From Streptomyces broussonetiae (GTDB taxonomy: Bacteria; Actinomycetota; Actinomycetes; Streptomycetales; Streptomycetaceae), in assembly GCF_009796285.1 (NCBI RefSeq), contig NZ_CP047020.1, positions 3,658,001 to 3,722,000 on the forward strand: DNA of 64,000 nucleotides, given 5' to 3'. The notes beneath the pieces were generated by a model. That model saw only the letters and a program-made list of their open reading frames with translations, did not search any database and had not been told where the DNA came from. Positions within the stretch are counted from its first letter, which is position 1. Each line of letters starts with the position of its first letter. A program made the translations under genes and the position numbers. This document shows positions 59,985 to 64,000 of this stretch, in pieces.

Positions 59985-60018
59985 ACGGCGGGTCACCGGT
60001 GTTCCGGTGACCCGCCGT
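59985..60018. terminator. Perfect 15-bp terminator after the third rodlin
   Basis: ACGGCGGGTCACCGG (59985-59999) and CCGGTGACCCGCCGT (60004-60018) are perfect complements around TGTT. It lies between the rodlin and the converging acyl-CoA synthetase remnant. Confidence 0.92.
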
Positions 60019-60027
60019 TCGTGTGTC

Positions 60028-60769
60028 CTACCTCCGGTAGAGCGCCTCGATCTCCTCGGCGTAGGCGGCCGTCACCGCCTGCCGCTTCACCTTCAGCGAG
60101 GGGGTCAGCAGCCCGTTGTCCTCGGTGAACTCCCCCTCGACCAGCACAAAGGCCCTGATGGACTCGGCACGTGGGACGGCCTGGTTGGCGTGGTCGACCG
60201 CCTTCTGCACCTCCGCGCGCAGCCGTTCGTCGTGGACCAGCCGGGACAGCGGGGTGTCCGGCGGCAGTCCGCGTCGCCAGCCAGTGGGCGACCGCCTCCG
60301 TATCGAGGGTGACCAGCGCGGCGACGAAGGGGCGGTTGTCACCGACGACCACGCACTGGCCGACCGGCGACCGGCTGCGCAGCCGGCCCTCCAGGACGGC
60401 CGGGGAGACGTTCTTGCCGCCGGAGGTGACGAGGATGTCCTTCTTGCGGCCGGTGATGGTGAGACAGCCGTCCTCGTCCAGCGCGCCGAGGTCGCCGGTG
60501 GCGAACCAGCCGTCCGCCAGCACGGCGTCCGTGGCCGGTGCGTTGTTCCAGTACGCCCCGAAGACCACCCCGCCCTTGACCAGTACTTCGCCGTCGTCGG
60601 CGAGACGCACGGCGACGCCGGGGACCGGCAGGCCGACCGTGCCGGGGCGCGGGCCGAGCGGGGGCACGATGGTGGCGGCCGCGCTGGTCTCGGTCGGACC
60701 GTAGCCCTCGTGGACGATGATCCCGGCCGTGGTGAAGGAGTCGTGGCCCGGCTGCGCCGTGCGTTTCAC
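60028..60769 (-). pseudogene. Truncated, frameshifted long-chain acyl-CoA synthetase
   Basis: Only the C-terminal ~240 codons of a FadD15-type AMP-forming ligase remain. From about 60733 one frame reads VHEGYGPTETSAAATIVPPL (ATP/AMP motif), LADGWFATGDLGALDEDGCL and ITGRKKDILVTSGGKNVSPA. Near 60270 the frame shifts. The other frame continues GLPPDTPLSRLVHDERLRAE, FVLVEGEFTEDNGLLTPSLK and VKRQAVTAAYAEEIEALYRR to TAG at 60028-60030. The ~380 N-terminal residues are missing, because the homology begins abruptly inside the ligase. An intact-looking start at 60769 exists but would make a fragment lacking the first ATP motif. Confidence 0.88.
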
Positions 60770-60916
60770 GCCCTGGAGTCAAGACGGAAGGCGGCGTCCG
60801 TGCCCTGGGCGCCCACGCTGCAGTCGGCCTGCTCCGGGCCGCCGGTGACGACGAACATGCGGTCCCCGTCGGCCCGTTCTTCCCGGTCATGGGTCATGGG
60901 TCATGGCGGGGATTCC
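60770..60916. other. Break-point region upstream of the acyl-CoA synthetase remnant
   Basis: A 30-codon minus-strand frame at 60766-60858 (MFVVTGGPEQADCSVGAQGT...) resembles the end of another gene and overlaps the start of the remnant frame. GGTCATG heptamers are repeated three times at about 60886-60906. This looks like the junction left by the deletion that removed the 5' part of the ligase gene. Confidence 0.4.
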
Positions 60917-61768
60917 CTAGGAGACCACGTCCTTGCGGGCGAAACCTCTGAAGGCCAGGGCGAACAGCACCAGGGCGTAGGAGACGGAGATCGCGCCGCC
61001 CTGGATCATGCCGGACCACTCGGCGTGCGGCTGGACCGCGTCGGCCCACGCGAACTGCCAGTGCGCGGGCAGGAAGTCACGCCAGTGGCCGAGGGCGGTG
61101 ACGGCGTCGAGGACGTTGCCGACGATGGTCAGGCCGACCGCGCCGCCGACCGCGCCGAGCGGGGCGTCCGTCTTCGTGGACAGCCAGAACGCCAGCCCGG
61201 CGGTGACCAGTTGGGACACGAAGACGTACGCCACGGTCACGGCGAGCCGCTGCACCGCCGTGCCGGTGTCGAGCGCTCCGCCGGTGGGGATCTGCAGCGG
61301 GCCCCAGCCGTAGGCCGCGGTGCCGACGGCGAGCGCCACGACCGGGAGCAGCACCATCGCGGCGAGACTGAGCCCGAGCGCCACGACGAGCTTGGACCAC
61401 AGCAGCCGGGCCCGGGGCACGGGCGCGGCGAGCAGATAGCGCAGCGAGGACCAGCTGGCCTCCGAGGCCACCGTGTCCCCGCAGAACAGGGCGACCGGGA
61501 TCACCAGCAGGAACCCCACCGACACGAACAGGTTCACCGCGGCGAAGTTGGCGCCGGACGCGGTGGCCTGGTCCATGAGGGTGATCCGGCCCGTCCGGTC
61601 GTGCGGGGTGCCGATCGCGAAGGCGATCAGCAGCACGAACGGCAGCAGAGTGAGGATCGCGCCCATGACCAGGGTGCGGCGTCGCTTGAGCTGGCGGACC
61701 AGCTCGACCCGCAGGGGCAGGGTGTGCCGGGTCTGATAGCCGGAGGCGACCTCGGTGAGCGTGCTCAT
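60917..61768 (-). CDS. ABC-2 type transporter permease
   Basis: A 283-residue membrane protein with six helices (TLVMGAILTLLPFVLLIAFA, FLLVIPVALFCGDTVASEAS, LGLSLAAMVLLPVVALAVG and so on), typical of ABC-2 exporters. The motif DTVASEASWSSLRYLLAAPV after helix 2 is the coupling region of this type. Its ATG (61768) overlaps the stop of the upstream hydrolase-ATPase gene as ATGA, so the two form one export system. The cargo is unknown. Confidence 0.88.
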   Translation of the reverse strand: MSTLTEVASGYQTRHTLPLRVELVRQLKRRRTLVMGAILTLLPFVLLIAFAIGTPHDRTGRITLMDQATASGANFAAVNLFVSVGFLLVIPVALFCGDTVASEASWSSLRYLLAAPVPRARLLWSKLVVALGLSLAAMVLLPVVALAVGTAAYGWGPLQIPTGGALDTGTAVQRLAVTVAYVFVSQLVTAGLAFWLSTKTDAPLGAVGGAVGLTIVGNVLDAVTALGHWRDFLPAHWQFAWADAVQPHAEWSGMIQGGAISVSYALVLFALAFRGFARKDVVS

Positions 61769-64000
61769 GCGGAACCTCCTATCAGGGTCAGGAAGGCGTC
61801 TTCCAGGCGACGGTGCGGGCCGACCGAGGCGACGGGCACATCGAGGCGCACCAGCTCCACGACCAGCTGCTCGGCCGTGCCGCCCGGCTCCAGCCGGACC
61901 AGCAGTCCGTCGTCGGTGCGCACGGCGGAGGCGACGCCCGCCAGCGCGTCCACCTTCTCCACGACCGGGTCCTGCACGGGCGTGGCGGTGCCGACCAGCA
62001 GGGTGTCACCGGAGCCGACGATCTCCCGGACCGGGCCCGCCTGGACGAGCCGGCCGCGGTCCATCACGACCAGGTGGGTGCAGGACTGCTCGACCTCGGC
62101 GAGGAGATGGCTGGAGACGATCACGGTACGGCCGGCGGCCGCGTAGCGGATCATCACCTCGCGCATCTCGCGGATCTGGGGCGGGTCGAGACCGTTGGTG
62201 GGCTCGTCCAGGATGAGCAGGTCGGGCAGGCCGAGCATGGCCTGGGCGATGGCGAGGCGCTGGCGCATGCCCTGGGAGTACGTACGCACCGCGCGGGCGA
62301 GTGCGTCGCCGAGCCCGGCGATCTCAAGGGCCTCGTCCAGGTGGGCGTCCTCGGGCGGGCGGCCGGTGGCCCGCCAGTACAGCTCGAGGTTCTCCCGGCC
62401 GGACAGGTGCGGCAGGAAGCCCGCGCCCTCCACGAAGGCGCCGACCCGGGACAGCACGGGCGCGCCGGGCCGCACGGCGTGACCGAAGACCCTTATCTCG
62501 CCGTCGTCCGGGGTGATCAGGCCCATCAGCATGCGCAGGGTGGTGGTCTTGCCCGCGCCGTTGGGTCCGAGCAGGCCGAGCACCTGGCCGCACTCCACCC
62601 GGAAGGACAGCTCGCGCACCGCGTACCGGTCGGTGGACTTCGCGTACCTCTTGCTCAAGTCCCTGATCACGAGCGGGACTTGGGACAGCTCCGGGTCGGG
62701 CGCGGGGGCGGTGGTGCGGCGGCGGCCGGTGAGTACCAGGGCGAGCGCGAGCGCCGCGCCGGCCGCGGGCAGCCACCAGACCCAGGCGGGCAGGGGCGCC
62801 GCGGCTGTGGTGACGGCGGGGGCCGTCGGCACGCTCAGGGCACCCTTGAGGGAGACGGTGTAGGTGGCCGGGGTGGCCGGGGAGGCGTAGCCGAGGTCGG
62901 TGGAGGCGAGGACCAGGCGCAGCCGGTGGCCCTTTTGCACCTGGTGGTCGATCGCGGGGAGGGTGAGGGTGACGTCCTTGCCGGCCTTGGCCCCGGTCAC
63001 CCGGAAGGGCGCGACCAGCTGGGACGGCAGCACCTGCTGGGTGCCGTCGGGGCCGACGTCGTAGACCTTGCCGAACAGGACGGCGTCGTCACTGGTCGAG
63101 GTGATGTGGACGGTGGCGGTCGGCGTGCCGGTGATCTGCAGGTCGCGGGTGAGCCGCGCGGAGTCGAACCTGGCGTACTGGCCGGGGAAGTCGAGGGAGA
63201 CACCGACGCCGAGCGCGGACAGCTGCGACAGACCGCCGGAGCCGCCGAGGCCGGGCAGGGCGGAGACACCGGGCGGGCTGGCGCCGGCGGGGTTGGCGAC
63301 CTTCTGGGGGCCACCGGTCAGGGCGACGGCCCGCTGGTGGTCGTGCAGCCCGGGGTAGGAGTCCGCGCTCGCGCCGCGCAGCTGGGCCGTGCCGTCGTTG
63401 GAGTTCACGCCTCCGGTGCGGGTGATGCGGAAGGCCGGGCCGGTGGCGGCGTTCTTGTCGCCCTTGAGATAGCGGTCGAACCACGCCTGTACGCGTGCCT
63501 GGACCCGGGCGGTCTCCATGTCGCCGCCGTCGTGACCGCCCGCGATCCAGTCGACGTCCACGGGGGCGCCGCTCGCGCGGATCGCCTTCTGGGCGGCGTC
63601 GGCCTGGGCGAGGGTGAACAGCGAGTCGGTCTGGCCCTGCACCAGCAGCGTGGGCACCTTGATGCGGGCGGCTACGGCGGACGGGGAGCGTTCCTCCAGG
63701 AGGGTGCGGGCGGCCTGGTCCGGGGTGCCGGACTCGGCGACCCTGTCGTACATCCGGCACAGCTCGGGGGTGAAGCGGGCGCAGCCGCCGGCGGTGTTGA
63801 AGAAGACGCCGGCCCACAACTTCTTGAACACGCCGTTCGGGAAGAGGGCGTCGGCGAGGTTCCAGTAGGTGATCGCCGGGGCGATGGCGTCCACCCGGTG
63901 GTCGTATCCGGCGGCGAGCAGGGAGATCGCGCCGCCGTAGGAGCCGCCGGCCACGCCCACGCGCGGGTCGCCGGGCTTGTCGAGCTGGACCTGGGGCCGC
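61765..64000 (-). CDS. CocE-like alpha/beta hydrolase fused to an ABC ATPase, 5' end outside window
   Basis: The frame is open to the window end; 744 codons are visible. The N-terminal part is an alpha/beta hydrolase of the CocE/X-Pro dipeptidyl-peptidase class: nucleophile GVAGGSYGGA, acid region LLVQGQTDSLF and histidine in GGHDGGD. Its C-terminal beta-sandwich (SLDFPGQYARFDSARL, TATVHITSTSDDAV) follows. A single transmembrane helix (PAWVWWLPAAGAALALALVL) leads to an ABC ATPase with GLLGPNGAGKTTTLRMLMGL, YSQGMRQRLAIAQAML and LLILDEPTNGLDP. The hydrolase would face outside and the ATPase inside, with the next gene as permease. The signal peptide expected for this topology would lie beyond the edge. 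Confidence 0.9.
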   Translation of the reverse strand, partial: RPQVQLDKPGDPRVGVAGGSYGGAISLLAAGYDHRVDAIAPAITYWNLADALFPNGVFKKLWAGVFFNTAGGCARFTPELCRMYDRVAESGTPDQAARTLLEERSPSAVAARIKVPTLLVQGQTDSLFTLAQADAAQKAIRASGAPVDVDWIAGGHDGGDMETARVQARVQAWFDRYLKGDKNAATGPAFRITRTGGVNSNDGTAQLRGASADSYPGLHDHQRAVALTGGPQKVANPAGASPPGVSALPGLGGSGGLSQLSALGVGVSLDFPGQYARFDSARLTRDLQITGTPTATVHITSTSDDAVLFGKVYDVGPDGTQQVLPSQLVAPFRVTGAKAGKDVTLTLPAIDHQVQKGHRLRLVLASTDLGYASPATPATYTVSLKGALSVPTAPAVTTAAAPLPAWVWWLPAAGAALALALVLTGRRRTTAPAPDPELSQVPLVIRDLSKRYAKSTDRYAVRELSFRVECGQVLGLLGPNGAGKTTTLRMLMGLITPDDGEIRVFGHAVRPGAPVLSRVGAFVEGAGFLPHLSGRENLELYWRATGRPPEDAHLDEALEIAGLGDALARAVRTYSQGMRQRLAIAQAMLGLPDLLILDEPTNGLDPPQIREMREVMIRYAAAGRTVIVSSHLLAEVEQSCTHLVVMDRGRLVQAGPVREIVGSGDTLLVGTATPVQDPVVEKVDALAGVASAVRTDDGLLVRLEPGGTAEQLVVELVRLDVPVASVGPHRRLEDAFLTLIGGSA

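Noticed and set aside
60766..60858. A 30-codon minus-strand frame upstream of the ligase remnant as a gene
   Set aside because: Too short, no ribosome binding site, and it ends inside the start region of a broken gene. More likely the tail of a deleted neighbour.

Overview
The window is a piece of a Streptomyces chromosome. The evidence is the very high G+C with strong third-position GC bias, frequent GTG/TTG starts, ATGA/GTGA start-stop overlaps, and above all a hallmark set of surface-development genes: short and long chaplins, three rodlins, a melC1-melC2 tyrosinase pair and the SsbB paralogue. From memory, gene order follows the S. coelicolor region around SCO2649-SCO2720; I had no database to check this.

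Layout. 1-4100: malQ (cut by the window edge) with a small upstream ORF, an HNH endonuclease and an MscS-type channel. 4150-10989: the csnR-csnEFGHK locus (ROK repressor, sugar ABC transporter, GH4 6-phospho-glycosidase, sugar kinase), with a perfect 7-bp palindrome operator in front of it. 11140-21765: a seven-gene signalling locus with a GlnX-like four-helix membrane protein, a GlnH-like amino-acid-binding protein, a coiled-coil protein of unknown function, a PknG-type kinase, a PP2C phosphatase, a vWA protein and an FHA protein. Zinc ribbons recur in the kinase, phosphatase and FHA proteins. 21768-26040: pcm, a truncated haemoglobin, and ettA with two coupled small genes. 26041-27660: a decayed stretch with an mscL whose zinc-ribbon tail is out of frame and a PAS-domain remnant. 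27661-34104: a thioester-domain surface protein, ssbB and two coupled GTPases. 34378-34450: tRNA-Arg(TCT) with a strong terminator.

34758-41381: a hydroxyacid dehydrogenase, chaplin G, tyrosinase melC1-melC2, VKOR and DUF5949-like genes, three small secreted proteins and chaplin F. 42027-56663: a tightly coupled extracellular glycan locus (two GT4 enzymes, polyprenyl-P sugar transferase, O-antigen-ligase-like polymerase, MurJ-family flippase, NodB deacetylase, Wzz-like protein, GNAT/FemAB-like protein, GH26-like hydrolase, ATP-grasp enzyme, flavoprotein). 56740-59968: a long chaplin, chaplin D and three rodlins. Sites resembling sigma-BldN promoters (CGTnAC-like, 16-17 bp, CGTTGA-like) precede several chaplin and rodlin genes. 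60028-60769: a truncated, frameshifted acyl-CoA synthetase remnant. 60917-64000: an ABC-2 permease coupled to a CocE-like hydrolase fused to an ABC ATPase, open at the window end.

The two regions I consider most worth pursuing are the zinc-ribbon PknG signalling locus, especially its uncharacterised coiled-coil and vWA members, and the glycan locus nested between chaplin genes.
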